Source of the DNA: Delftia acidovorans
Lineage (GTDB): Bacteria; Pseudomonadota; Gammaproteobacteria; Burkholderiales; Burkholderiaceae_C
Assembly: GCA_031286585.1 (NCBI GenBank)
Contig: JAITUC010000005.1
Span: 1-64,000, forward strand
DNA: 64,000 nucleotides
Reading direction: 5' to 3'
Both the position numbers and the translations under genes were made by a program. A model generated the notes under the pieces. The model did not search any database and had not been told where the DNA came from. It saw only the letters and a list, made by a program, of their open reading frames with translations. Within the stretch, counting starts at the first letter, position 1, and each line of letters begins with the position of its first letter. This document shows, piece by piece, positions 42,833 through 51,244 of the stretch.

Positions 42833-43795
42833 CTACAGGTCCAGCACCAGCCGGGCGGATTTGGCGCGCGAGCAGCAGGGCAGGAACTGGTCGCAGGCGG
42901 CCTGCTCGTCTTCGGTCAGGTACATGTCGCGGTGTTCAGGCTCGCCCGAGAGCACGCGGGTGAGGCAGGTGCCGCAAACGCCCTGCTCGCAGGAGGTCTG
43001 CAGCTCCACGCCGATGCCGACCAGCGCCTGGACGACGGTCTGCTCGGGCGCCACGCGCACCACCTGGCCGGTGCTTGCGATCTCGATCTCGAAACCGGCA
43101 TCGCCCTCGCGCTGCACGGCCTCGCCCGCGAAGAACTCGTAGTGCAGACGGTCCTCGCCCCAGCCTGACGCGCGGGCATGGCCCAGCGCCGCGTCCATGA
43201 AGCCGCGCGGGCCGCAGACATACAGGTGCAGGCCCGCCTGCGGTGCGCCGAGCAGCTGCGCCATGTCGAGCGCGCCCTCGCCATCCACATGCAGGTGCAC
43301 GCGGTCAGCCCAGGGCACGGACTGCAGCAGGGCCGTGAAGGCCATGCGCTCGCGCGAACGCGCGCAGTAGTGCAGTTCGAAGTCGGCACCCTCGCGCGCC
43401 AGTTGCCGCGCCATGGCCAGGACGGGCGTAATGCCTATGCCGCCGGCCAGCAGCAGATGCCGAGCCGGCCGGCCCGCATGCAGCGCGAAGTGGTTGCGCG
43501 GCGCGCCGATGGCGATCTGCTGGCCTTCCCGCACCTGTTCGTGCACGGCGGCCGAGCCGCCGCGCGAGGCTGCCTCGCGCAGCACGCCGACCACGTAGCG
43601 GCCCACGTCCTGCGGGTCGTTGCACAGCGAGTACTGGCGCACCAGGCCGCCGGGCAGGTGCAGGTCGATGTGCGATCCGGCCGTGAAGGCGGGCAGGCTC
43701 TGGCCGTCCAGCGGCACGAGTTCAAGGCTGCAGATGTCCTGCGCCTCGGCGCATTTGCGCGCGACGCGCACCTGGAGGATGGGATGGGCTTGCAT
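42833..43795 (-). CDS. vanB: VanB-type oxidoreductase (FMN/NAD and [2Fe-2S])
   Basis: A 320-residue phthalate-dioxygenase-reductase-type protein. N-terminal flavin domain (AGSHIDLHLPGGLVRQYSLCNDPQ with RxYS), NAD domain (LLLAGGIGITPVLAMARQL) and a C-terminal plant-type ferredoxin with Cys269, Cys274, Cys277 and Cys307 (CEQGVCGTC). It passes electrons from NADH to a Rieske oxygenase. The Rieske oxygenase 33 bases upstream is its natural partner; the second one at 47127 may share it. The vanB name is by family only. Confidence 0.88.
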   Translation of the reverse strand: MQAHPILQVRVARKCAEAQDICSLELVPLDGQSLPAFTAGSHIDLHLPGGLVRQYSLCNDPQDVGRYVVGVLREAASRGGSAAVHEQVREGQQIAIGAPRNHFALHAGRPARHLLLAGGIGITPVLAMARQLAREGADFELHYCARSRERMAFTALLQSVPWADRVHLHVDGEGALDMAQLLGAPQAGLHLYVCGPRGFMDAALGHARASGWGEDRLHYEFFAGEAVQREGDAGFEIEIASTGQVVRVAPEQTVVQALVGIGVELQTSCEQGVCGTCLTRVLSGEPEHRDMYLTEDEQAACDQFLPCCSRAKSARLVLDL

Positions 43796-43828
43796 GGGGA
43801 AACGTGGGAAGGGAGGGGTTCGGAAAAA

Positions 43829-44917
43829 TCAGGCCGCCGCCAGCGCCTGGGCGCTGGCCTCGCGCAGCCGGTGGATGACGCGGCGCGCGCGGTTGGGGCC
43901 CGCGTCCACATGGATGTCGATGACGGGGCGCGCGCCAAAGCGCTGCTGGTTGCGGAACTGGGCCTCGATGACGAGCTTGTCTTCCTCGAAGGTGGCGGCC
44001 GTCTGGTCGATCACCAGGCGCGTGGTGTCCTGCATGTCCGGATGGGGGTTGGTGGCGATGGTCCAGAAGTAGTGCGCCGAATGCTCGGTCTCCGGCGTCA
44101 CGCCGTGGAAGCCCCGCATGTGAAAGCCCTCGCGCTGCGGATCGTCCAGCTGACCGCTGCCGGCATCCATGGCGCCGGTCCAGATGCGCACGTGCGAGGG
44201 GTGGAACTCCACCTCCTGCCAGCGGTCGATGCGTCCGGCGAAGGGCCAGGCTGCCGCATAGGTGGGCGGCGGGTCGGAGTCGGGCATCCAGCGCAGCACG
44301 GTGACGCTGTCGCCTTCCTGGCGCACCTTGAGCTCGGCATTCATGTGGATGCCCGCATTGCCGCCGATGGTCTTGAGGTGCACATAGCCCAGATGGCTGA
44401 GGTCCAGCAGGTTGTCGTGGATGAGCTGGTAGGGCGCGTCGTAGTGGTAGACATCGCCGCCGAAGCGGTAGCGCGCATCGCCGTGCACGGGATAGGCGGG
44501 CGGCTCCTGCGCGGGCACGGAATCGGGCGTGGCGCCCATCCAGATCCAGAGGATCTGGTCACGCTCGCGCAGGTCGAAGGCCTTGACGCAGGCCTTGGGC
44601 GGTATGCGCTGCTGGCCCGGAATCTCCAGGCACTGGCCGGCGCGGTCGAACAGCAGGCCGTGGTAGCCGCAGCGCAGGCCGCGCGCCTCCACCGTGCCGC
44701 AGGACAGCGGCAGCTCGCGGTGGCAGCAGCGGTCTTCCAGCGCGGCGACGCTGCCATCGGGCGTGCGAAACAGCACGACGGGCCGGCCCAGCAGGGTGCG
44801 CGCCAGCGGCGCGTCCTGCAGCTCCCAGGCAAAGCCGGCGACATACCACTGGTCCAGCGGGAAGGCGGGCGTGGGGGCGGGCGTGGAGGCAGGTGCAATG
44901 GCGGTGCATTCGGTCAT
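43829..44917 (-). CDS. Rieske oxygenase (VanA-like) 1
   Basis: A 362-residue oxygenase alpha subunit. Rieske ligands: Cys64, His66, Cys83 and His86 (CCH, CGYH). Mononuclear iron site: Asp172 with His175 and His180 in NLLDLSHLGYVH; Asp168 bridges. The fold and length match O-demethylase or aryl hydroxylase oxygenases such as VanA. It uses electrons from the downstream reductase. Substrate unknown; the AAHS permease upstream points to an aromatic acid. Confidence 0.9.
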   Translation of the reverse strand: MTECTAIAPASTPAPTPAFPLDQWYVAGFAWELQDAPLARTLLGRPVVLFRTPDGSVAALEDRCCHRELPLSCGTVEARGLRCGYHGLLFDRAGQCLEIPGQQRIPPKACVKAFDLRERDQILWIWMGATPDSVPAQEPPAYPVHGDARYRFGGDVYHYDAPYQLIHDNLLDLSHLGYVHLKTIGGNAGIHMNAELKVRQEGDSVTVLRWMPDSDPPPTYAAAWPFAGRIDRWQEVEFHPSHVRIWTGAMDAGSGQLDDPQREGFHMRGFHGVTPETEHSAHYFWTIATNPHPDMQDTTRLVIDQTAATFEEDKLVIEAQFRNQQRFGARPVIDIHVDAGPNRARRVIHRLREASAQALAAA

Positions 44918-44947
44918 GGGGTTCTCCTTCTTGTCTGCAAGTCGGGG

Positions 44948-46300
44948 TCAATGGGCCGACAGCGTGCGGCCCGTGGCTGCAGGCGTGCCGGCTTCGGGCC
45001 CTTGCAGCCGGTGCAGCGACACGATGCAGGCCGCGAACACGAAGGCCGCGCCATAACCCACGTACAGCTGGCTGGCCGACCAGGAGGCGTCGAGCAGCGC
45101 GCCCGCGACCATGGGCGAGACGATGGCGCCGATGCGCCCTATGCCGATGCCCCAGCCCACGCCGGTCACGCGCACCTCGCCACCATAGACCATGGGCGCG
45201 ATGGCATAGAGCCCCGCCACGCAGCCGTTGACGAAGACGCCGATCAGGAAGGCCAGCGCGTACGACAGCAGCAGCGAGCCCGGATTGCTCACGATGAAGC
45301 ACAGCAGCACGGCCGTGGCCAGCATGAAGCCGGCCAGTGCCCGGTGCACGGGATAGCGCGCCGCCAGCAGTCCCAGCAAGGTGGCGCCCAGGATGCCGCC
45401 CAGGCTCAGCAGCACGCCGCCGGTCACGCCCTGCTCGGGCGTGAGGCCCGAGGCGGCCAGCAGCTTGGGCGTCCAGCTCATCACGAAGTAAAAGCCGAAC
45501 ATCACCGCGAAGAATGACAGCCAGACCAGCAGCGTGGGCCGGCGCAGGCCCGGCGCAAACAGCTGCAGCGGGCCACGCCGCGCCGGCCCCGCCGATGAGG
45601 GCGCGGCAGGCGGCATCGCCGCCAGCGTGGGCAGGTCCAGGCGGGCCATCAGGGCATTGAGCCGCTGCAGCGCGCCGGCCGGGCGCCGCGCCAGCAGGAA
45701 GTCCATGGACTCCGGCAGGCGCCACCAGGCCAGGACCAGCACGCCCAGCGTCACGCAGCCGCCGAACAGGAAGACGGCGCGCCAGTCATGCCGGCCCAGC
45801 AGCCAGACCGCGATGGAGCCGCCGATGCTGGCGCCCAGCGCATAGCCCGTGGACTGCAGGGTGACGGCCAGGCTGCGCCAGCGCTGCGAGGCGTATTCGC
45901 TGGCGATCACGTTGCTGCAGGCCAGGATGCCGCCCACGCCCAGGCCCGTGAGCACGCGCAGCGCCGCAAGCTGGATGGCGCTGTGGCTGAAGGCCGAGCC
46001 CAGCATGCCCACGCCCGAGAGGGCCAGGCAGGCCAGGATCAGCGGCCGGCGGCCCAGCCGGTCGGCCCAGGGCGCGATCAGCAGCGATCCGCCCGCCATG
46101 CCGAACAGGCCCGCACTGAGCAGAAAGCCCAGTTGGGCCCCGCTGAGCTGCCAGTGCGCCGACACGGCCGAGGCCGTGAAGGCCATGACCAGGACGTCGA
46201 AGCCGTCGATCATGTTGAGCACCATGCACAAGGCTATGACCGACCACTGGAAGCGCGTCATCGGCCGCTGGTCCACGCTGGCGCGCAGATCGGCGCTCAT
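44948..46300 (-). CDS. Aromatic acid:H+ symporter (AAHS-type MFS permease)
   Basis: A 450-residue protein with 12 membrane helices. The DGFDVLVMAF motif in helix 1 and GxxADRxGRRPLIL loop mark the aromatic acid:H+ symporter group (like PcaK/VanK/BenK). A central cytosolic loop with Ala/Pro-rich sequence lies between helices 6 and 7. GGGAG precedes the ATG at 46300 rather than an upstream one at 46360. It imports the substrate for the oxygenases that follow. Upstream region carries the MarR operator. Confidence 0.92.
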   Translation of the reverse strand: MSADLRASVDQRPMTRFQWSVIALCMVLNMIDGFDVLVMAFTASAVSAHWQLSGAQLGFLLSAGLFGMAGGSLLIAPWADRLGRRPLILACLALSGVGMLGSAFSHSAIQLAALRVLTGLGVGGILACSNVIASEYASQRWRSLAVTLQSTGYALGASIGGSIAVWLLGRHDWRAVFLFGGCVTLGVLVLAWWRLPESMDFLLARRPAGALQRLNALMARLDLPTLAAMPPAAPSSAGPARRGPLQLFAPGLRRPTLLVWLSFFAVMFGFYFVMSWTPKLLAASGLTPEQGVTGGVLLSLGGILGATLLGLLAARYPVHRALAGFMLATAVLLCFIVSNPGSLLLSYALAFLIGVFVNGCVAGLYAIAPMVYGGEVRVTGVGWGIGIGRIGAIVSPMVAGALLDASWSASQLYVGYGAAFVFAACIVSLHRLQGPEAGTPAATGRTLSAH

Positions 46301-46458
46301 GGCCGCAGCTCCCGCAACGGGCAGTTGGACGATGCGGCGGCGCAAGGCCGCTGCAGCCATGGGACAGGGGTAGAGGCAGTCATCGTGGGTCTCCTTGGGT
46401 TGAAGCTCTGTGGGAGCTTTCTTGTGTTCTCAGCACATCATTACGTATGCTGAATGTG

Positions 46459-46474
46459 ATTCAGTTTACTGAAT
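46459..46474. promoter_or_regulatory. Candidate MarR operator upstream of the AAHS operon
   Basis: ATTCAGT-TT-ACTGAAT, a perfect 16-base palindrome. A third CTGAAT half-site starts at 46450 and gives CTGAAT-GTG-ATTCAG overlapping it. It lies about 160 bases upstream of the permease start and 80 from the MarR stop. Confidence 0.65.
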
Positions 46475-46554
46475 GAAAATCTGCGCCAGATACCGGGATT
46501 TCCCCGATCAGGCGGGGCCGCGCAGACTCGGACGCGGAGGCGGCCGGGCCGCCG

Positions 46555-47028
46555 TCAGTCGGATGAGGAAGCGTCGAGGTTGTCGCGCACGTCGTGCAGT
46601 TGCACGAACTTGCGCAGCAGGCGCTTGAACTCGGCCTGCTCCTGGGGTTCGAGCGCGGCCAGCATGCGCTCGTGCAGTTCGTGGACATTGGGCACGAAGC
46701 CGGCCAGCATGGTCTCGCCCTCGACCGTGAGCGTCAGGCGCCGCTGGCGCCGGGGCAGGATCTCGCGCAGCACCCAGCCCTTGGCCTCCAGGCGCGCCGC
46801 GATGTCGGCCGTGGTGGAGTTGTCCAGCGCCACCAGCCGCGCCAGCGTCACCTGGTCGATGCCCGGCTTTTCCTGGAGCATGCGCAGGATGGCGTACTGC
46901 ACCGGCGTCACGTCCGGCCCCAGCACGTCGCGGAACAGCTGCGCCGCGATCTGCTGCGCGCGCCGGATCAGATGGCCCGGCTGGTCGTAGAGGTCGATGG
47001 AAAGCGGATCGGAGGCGGAGTGGACCAT
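46555..47028 (-). CDS. MarR-family transcriptional regulator
   Basis: A 157-residue winged-helix repressor. Key stretch: DVTPVQYAILRMLQEKPGIDQVTLARLVALDNSTTADIAARLEAKGWVLREILPRRQRRLTLTVEG. MarR proteins of this subgroup often sense phenolic acids or their CoA thioesters. It lies between the two Rieske genes' groups and 254 bases upstream of the AAHS operon, with a palindromic operator between. No clear ribosome site precedes the ATG; another start is possible. Confidence 0.9.
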   Translation of the reverse strand: MVHSASDPLSIDLYDQPGHLIRRAQQIAAQLFRDVLGPDVTPVQYAILRMLQEKPGIDQVTLARLVALDNSTTADIAARLEAKGWVLREILPRRQRRLTLTVEGETMLAGFVPNVHELHERMLAALEPQEQAEFKRLLRKFVQLHDVRDNLDASSSD

Positions 47029-47126
47029 CGGTGGCGGCAGGCCTTGCGGCCCTGGGGTTGAAGCCCGCCGAGGTTACCCCATCCCCGGCGCCGCCCGCGC
47101 GTGCTGGCCTGGCCATGCCGGCAGCC

Positions 47127-48221
47127 TCAGGCCACGGCGGTGGCGGCAGGCTGGGCCGCCGCTGCGGCCACCGCCGCCGCCTGCTGCTCCTGCGCAATCC
47201 ACTTGTCGATGACCTTGCGCGACTGCACGCCGCCCGCATCGATGTTGAGCTTGAGCAGCTTGCGGTCGGGGTGGGCACTGAGGTTGCGCTGCTGCAGCTC
47301 CAGCATCTCCAGGTCTTCGCTGAAGATCTTGTGCTGGCCCTCGCGGATGCGGTCGGTGACTTCGGCATCGCCCGGATTGAAGCGGCGCGCCATGCCCCAG
47401 AAGTACCACATGGACTCCTCGGTCTCGGGCGTGATGAAGTCCACCACCATGCTGTAGACCTTGTGTTCGTCGGGCGCGTCATAGCCGCCGTGGCCTGCGT
47501 GGGCCACGCCGACCTCGATCAGCACGTGGCTGGGCGGGGTGAAGCGGCAGACCTGCCAGCGGTCCACGGGCACCTCGTCGGCCAGGCCGTTGCTGCGCAG
47601 CGCCATCTTCCAGAACGGGGGAGCGGGAATGTCGTTCATGAAGCGGCTGGTGACCACCTCGACATCGGCGCCCTCGCCGCGCGTCTCGGTCTTGCAGGGC
47701 GTCTCGTCGATCTCGGCCTGGCCGATGGAGCTGGCGTGCACATAGGTCTCGTGCGTCAGGTCCATGAGGTTGTCGATCATCAGCCGGTAATCAGCCTTGA
47801 TGTGGAACATGCCGCCGCCGTAGGCCCATTCGGGGTTGTCGTGCCAGGGCAGCTTCGGGATCAGGGCGGCATCGGCCAGCGCCTTGTCGCCGGGCCAGAC
47901 CCAGATGAAGCCGTGGCGCTCCTCGACGGGATAGCTGCGGATCTCGGGGAAGCCGCGCACGCGCTGGCCCGGCATGGCAATGGTCTTGCCGTCGCAGCCC
48001 ATCTCCAGCCCGTGGTAGCCGCAGACCAGCTTGCCCTCGCAGACAAAGCCCAGCGACAGGGGCGCGCCACGGTGCGGGCAGAAATCCTCCACGGCGGCAA
48101 CGCCGTGCTGCGCGCGGTAGAAGGCGATGCGCTCGCCGCAGATGCGACGGCCCAGCGGCTTGTCCTGGATCTCGTCGGACGTGGCCGCCACGTACCAGGT
48201 GTTCTTGGGGAATGTGCTCAT
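47127..48221 (-). CDS. vanA: Rieske oxygenase (VanA-like) 2
   Basis: A 364-residue vanillate O-demethylase-type oxygenase. Rieske ligands Cys48, His50, Cys67 and His70 (CPH, CGYH); iron site Asp154, His157 and His162 (NLMDLTHETYVH). Start MSTFPKNTWYVAATSDEIQDKPLGR is typical of VanA. AAAGGAGACCCCCC lies before the ATG. It follows a GntR regulator and has no adjacent reductase, so it probably depends on the VanB at 42833. Vanillate-type methoxy aromatics are the likely substrates (inference). Confidence 0.9.
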   Translation of the reverse strand: MSTFPKNTWYVAATSDEIQDKPLGRRICGERIAFYRAQHGVAAVEDFCPHRGAPLSLGFVCEGKLVCGYHGLEMGCDGKTIAMPGQRVRGFPEIRSYPVEERHGFIWVWPGDKALADAALIPKLPWHDNPEWAYGGGMFHIKADYRLMIDNLMDLTHETYVHASSIGQAEIDETPCKTETRGEGADVEVVTSRFMNDIPAPPFWKMALRSNGLADEVPVDRWQVCRFTPPSHVLIEVGVAHAGHGGYDAPDEHKVYSMVVDFITPETEESMWYFWGMARRFNPGDAEVTDRIREGQHKIFSEDLEMLELQQRNLSAHPDRKLLKLNIDAGGVQSRKVIDKWIAQEQQAAAVAAAAAQPAATAVA

Positions 48222-48307
48222 GGGGGGTCTCCTTTATGGGTGGGGTCCGCAGTCCTTGGCGCTGCGGTGGCTGGGGCACGGGCGGCCGAGGCCGCCGGCG
48301 CAGATCA

Positions 48308-48340
48308 AGCGCGGATCAGACTCGAATCAGGCTCGGATCA
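48308..48340 (-). repeat. Three tandem 11-base repeats at the end of the GntR gene
   Basis: On the minus strand TGATCCGAGCC, TGATTCGAGTC and TGATCCGCGCT follow one another. The stop codon of the GntR gene is the TGA of the second unit. A change in copy number would shift the reading frame of the tail. Confidence 0.7.
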
Positions 48341-49085
48341 ACTGCACGCCAGGAACCGCGTGGCTGCCGGGCTCGCTCACGGCCTCGCGCAGGTTGCGGC
48401 GCGCGATGCGCGAGTGCTCCTTCATCAGCGCCTCGGCCCGGGCGCCCTCGCGCGCGGCAATGGCGTCCAGCACCTGGCGGTGCTGGTCCTGGGCCACCAT
48501 CAGGCTGTGGCGCGCACGCGGCGACTCGGCCCGCGCCAGCACAAAGCCCGAGGGCGAGGCGAAGGGCATGCGCACCACGCGCTCCAGCTCGCGCTGCATG
48601 ACGCTGCTGCCGGCCATGGAGTGCAGCAGGTCGTGGAATTCGGAGTTCAGCGCCACATAGCGCGAGAAGGCCTCATCGCCCCAGTCGGCCGTCTCCAGCA
48701 CACGGTCGATGGCATCGAGGCAGCGGCCGGCCTGCGCCAGCAGCGGCTCGGCCACGCCGCGCTCGGCCGCCCAGCGCGCGGCCAGGCCTTCCAGCGTGCC
48801 GCGCAGCTCGATGGCATCGGCCACATCGGCTTCGGAGAACAGCCGCACGCGGTAGCCGCGCCCGCCGGCCATGGCTTCGAGCAGGCCCTCCTGCTCCAGC
48901 CGCATCAGCGCGGCGCGCACCGGCGTGCGCGAGATGCCCAGGCGCTGCACCACGGTGAGCTCGGCAATGCGCTCGCCTGCGGGCAGCTCGCCCGCAAGAA
49001 TCATCTCGCGCAGCTGCAGCTGGGCCTTGATGACCTGGGAATGGCTTTCCGCTTCGGAGGCGGCGGGTGCAAGCTGGGGGCTCAT
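48327..49085 (-). CDS. vanR: GntR/FadR-type regulator (VanR-like)
   Basis: A 252-residue regulator. Winged helix (LQLREMILAGELPAGERIAELTVVQRLGISRTPVRAALMRLEQEGLLEAMAGGRGYRV), then an FCD ligand domain (SEADVADAIELRGTLEGLAARWAAE ... FHDLLHSMAGSS ... ARHSLMVAQDQHRQVLDAIAARE). Starts at 49085; longer frames reach 49187 but lack support. FCD GntR proteins bind short palindromes such as TGTATACA, and three of those lie just upstream. Probable repressor of vanA and its own gene; the vanR name is by context. Confidence 0.9.
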   Translation of the reverse strand: MSPQLAPAASEAESHSQVIKAQLQLREMILAGELPAGERIAELTVVQRLGISRTPVRAALMRLEQEGLLEAMAGGRGYRVRLFSEADVADAIELRGTLEGLAARWAAERGVAEPLLAQAGRCLDAIDRVLETADWGDEAFSRYVALNSEFHDLLHSMAGSSVMQRELERVVRMPFASPSGFVLARAESPRARHSLMVAQDQHRQVLDAIAAREGARAEALMKEHSRIARRNLREAVSEPGSHAVPGVQLIRA

Positions 49086-49114
49086 GGGGCACTGTCTGGA
49101 TGGAATGGCGTGAA

Positions 49115-49122
49115 TGTATACA
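49115..49122. promoter_or_regulatory. GntR operator box 1
   Basis: Perfect 8-base palindrome TGTATACA, 30 bases upstream of the GntR start. First of three identical copies in the GntR - S9 peptidase gap. Confidence 0.7.
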
Positions 49123-49178
49123 TCCAAGGCAATAAATGGTGCAAATTTCCGCAAAAACACGGGAAAACACCAATCAAA

Positions 49179-49186
49179 TGTATACA
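49179..49186. promoter_or_regulatory. GntR operator box 2
   Basis: Second TGTATACA, in the context AAATGTATACAACC, 64 bases from box 1 (start to start). It lies near the middle of the divergent gap. Confidence 0.7.
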
Positions 49187-49219
49187 ACCAATCCCACCAA
49201 AGACAGTGACCCTCCTGTT

Positions 49220-49227
49220 TGTATACA
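49220..49227. promoter_or_regulatory. GntR operator box 3
   Basis: Third TGTATACA, in the context GTTTGTATACAGCG, 41 bases from box 2 and about 62 bases before the S9 peptidase start. It could tie the peptidase to the same regulator. Confidence 0.65.
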
Positions 49228-49288
49228 GCGCCATGGCATCATGGCCGGCTCCCTTTTTCCCCTGCCGCTGCAACCCAGGAGGTCACCC

Positions 49289-51208
49289 TTGCCGACGTTT
49301 TCCCGACACCCCGCCATGGCCGCCCACATCCTCCACCTGGCACGGGATGCCAGCGCCGATGCGCAGGCTCCGCAGGCCTATCCGATCAAGGACTTCTTTC
49401 GCAATCCGGAGCGCGGCTTCTTCCGCCTGGCCGATGACGGACGCACGCTGGGCTTCATGCAGCCCGTCAGCGTGGACGGCCATCCGGCGCGCATGAACAT
49501 CCATGTGCAGGCGCTGGAGGGCAGCACCCCTGTGGGCGAGCCGCGCCGCATCACGGCCGAGACCGAGCGCGACATCAGCAACTTCTTCTGGAAGGGCTCG
49601 GATGTGGTGCTCTACCAGAAGGACTTCGGCGGCGACGAGAACTTCCACGTGCTGGCGGTCAACGCGCTCAGCGGCGAAGCCACCGACCTGACACCCTGGG
49701 ACAGCGTGCGCGCCAGCATCGAGGACGACCTGGAAGACGACCCCGACCATGTGCTGATCAGCCACAACCAGCGCGATGCCGAGGTCTTCGACGTGTACCG
49801 CGTGAACGTGCACACGGGGGCGGCGCAACTGGTGGCGCAGAACCCCGGCAACATCGTCGGCTGGCAGACCGACCACGCAGGCCGCGTGCGGGCCGCCGTG
49901 GCCAGCGACGGCCTGAACAGCGCCCTGCTCTACCGCGACGACGAGGCCGGCGAATTCCAGCCCCTGATCACCACCGACTACCGCACCAGCGTCAGCCCGG
50001 CCTTCTTCACCTTCGACGACCGAAAGCTCTACGCCCTGTCCAACCGGGGCCGCGACAAGCTGGCCCTGGTGGTCATCGACCCGGCCCGGCCCGACGAGGA
50101 AGAAGAAATCTTCGTGCCCGAGGAAGTCGATCTGGGCGCAGCGGCCTATTCCCGCAAGCGCCGCGTGCTGACGCTGGCCGCCTACCAGACCGACAAGCCG
50201 CAGTACCGCTTCTTCGATGCCGAGACCGAAGCCCTCTACGACCGGCTGGCCGCGCAGCTGCCGGGCTACGACTTCGCCATCCAGGGCGCCAACCGCGCCG
50301 AGGACAAGTTCATCGTCGCGGCCTTCAACGACCGCACGCCGGGCGCGCGCTACATCTACGACGCGGCCGCCGATGCGCTGACCAGATTGGCCGACATCAA
50401 CCCGTCCATCCCCGAGGCCGCCATGTCGCGCGTGCAGCCGGTCAGCTACACCAGCCGCGACGGCCTGACCATCCACGGCTACCTGACCTTGCCGGCCGGC
50501 CGCGAGCCCAGGAACCTGGCCTGCATCATCAACCCGCACGGCGGCCCCTGGGCCCGCGACGGCTGGGGCTACAACCCCGAGGTGCAGTTCCTCGCCAACC
50601 GGGGGTTCTGCGTGCTGCAGGTGAACTTCCGTGGTTCCACGGGCTATGGCCGCGCGTTCTGGGAAGCGGGATTCGGCCAATGGGGCCTGAAGATGCAGGA
50701 CGACATCACGGACGGCGTGAACTGGCTGATCGACCAGGGCATTGCCGACCCTGCGCGCATCGGCATCTACGGCGGCAGCTATGGCGGCTATGCCACGCTG
50801 GCCGGCGTGGCCTTCACCCCCGACCTGTATGCGGCGGCCGTGGACTACGTGGGCGTGTCCAACCTGTTCACCTTCATGAAGACCATTCCGCCCTACTGGA
50901 AGCCTCTGCTGGACCAGATGCACGCCATGGTGGGCGACCCCGAGCGCGACAGGGAGCGCCTGGCCGCCACCTCGCCGGCCCTGCATGTGGACCGCATCAA
51001 GGCGCCGCTGTTCATCGCCCAGGGCGCGCGCGATCCGCGCGTGAACAAGGACGAGAGCGACCAGGTGGTGAAGGCGCTGCGCGAGCGCGGCGTCGAGGTG
51101 CAGTACATGGTCAAGGACAACGAGGGCCACGGCTTTCACAACGACGAGAACAAGTTCGAGTTCTACGAGGCCATGGAGCAGTTCCTGACCACGCACCTCA
51201 AGCCCTGA
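49289..51208 (+). CDS. S9 prolyl oligopeptidase-family serine peptidase
   Basis: A 639-residue protein with a beta-propeller-like N-terminal half and an alpha/beta hydrolase C-terminal half. Triad: Ser497 in YGGSYGGYA, Asp582 in GARDPRV, His614 in [49 protein letters not shown] is typical of acylaminoacyl-peptidase-like members. I chose TTG at 49289 because AGGAGG lies six bases before it; the ATG at 49316 has no ribosome site. It is cytosolic by sequence (no signal). Possible GntR control. Confidence 0.92.
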   Translation: MPTFSRHPAMAAHILHLARDASADAQAPQAYPIKDFFRNPERGFFRLADDGRTLGFMQPVSVDGHPARMNIHVQALEGSTPVGEPRRITAETERDISNFFWKGSDVVLYQKDFGGDENFHVLAVNALSGEATDLTPWDSVRASIEDDLEDDPDHVLISHNQRDAEVFDVYRVNVHTGAAQLVAQNPGNIVGWQTDHAGRVRAAVASDGLNSALLYRDDEAGEFQPLITTDYRTSVSPAFFTFDDRKLYALSNRGRDKLALVVIDPARPDEEEEIFVPEEVDLGAAAYSRKRRVLTLAAYQTDKPQYRFFDAETEALYDRLAAQLPGYDFAIQGANRAEDKFIVAAFNDRTPGARYIYDAAADALTRLADINPSIPEAAMSRVQPVSYTSRDGLTIHGYLTLPAGREPRNLACIINPHGGPWARDGWGYNPEVQFLANRGFCVLQVNFRGSTGYGRAFWEAGFGQWGLKMQDDITDGVNWLIDQGIADPARIGIYGGSYGGYATLAGVAFTPDLYAAAVDYVGVSNLFTFMKTIPPYWKPLLDQMHAMVGDPERDRERLAATSPALHVDRIKAPLFIAQGARDPRVNKDESDQVVKALRERGVEVQYMVKDNEGHGFHNDENKFEFYEAMEQFLTTHLKP

Positions 51209-51244
51209 AGCCGCCCAGGCGCCGAGCCGCCCGGCCGCCCCGCG

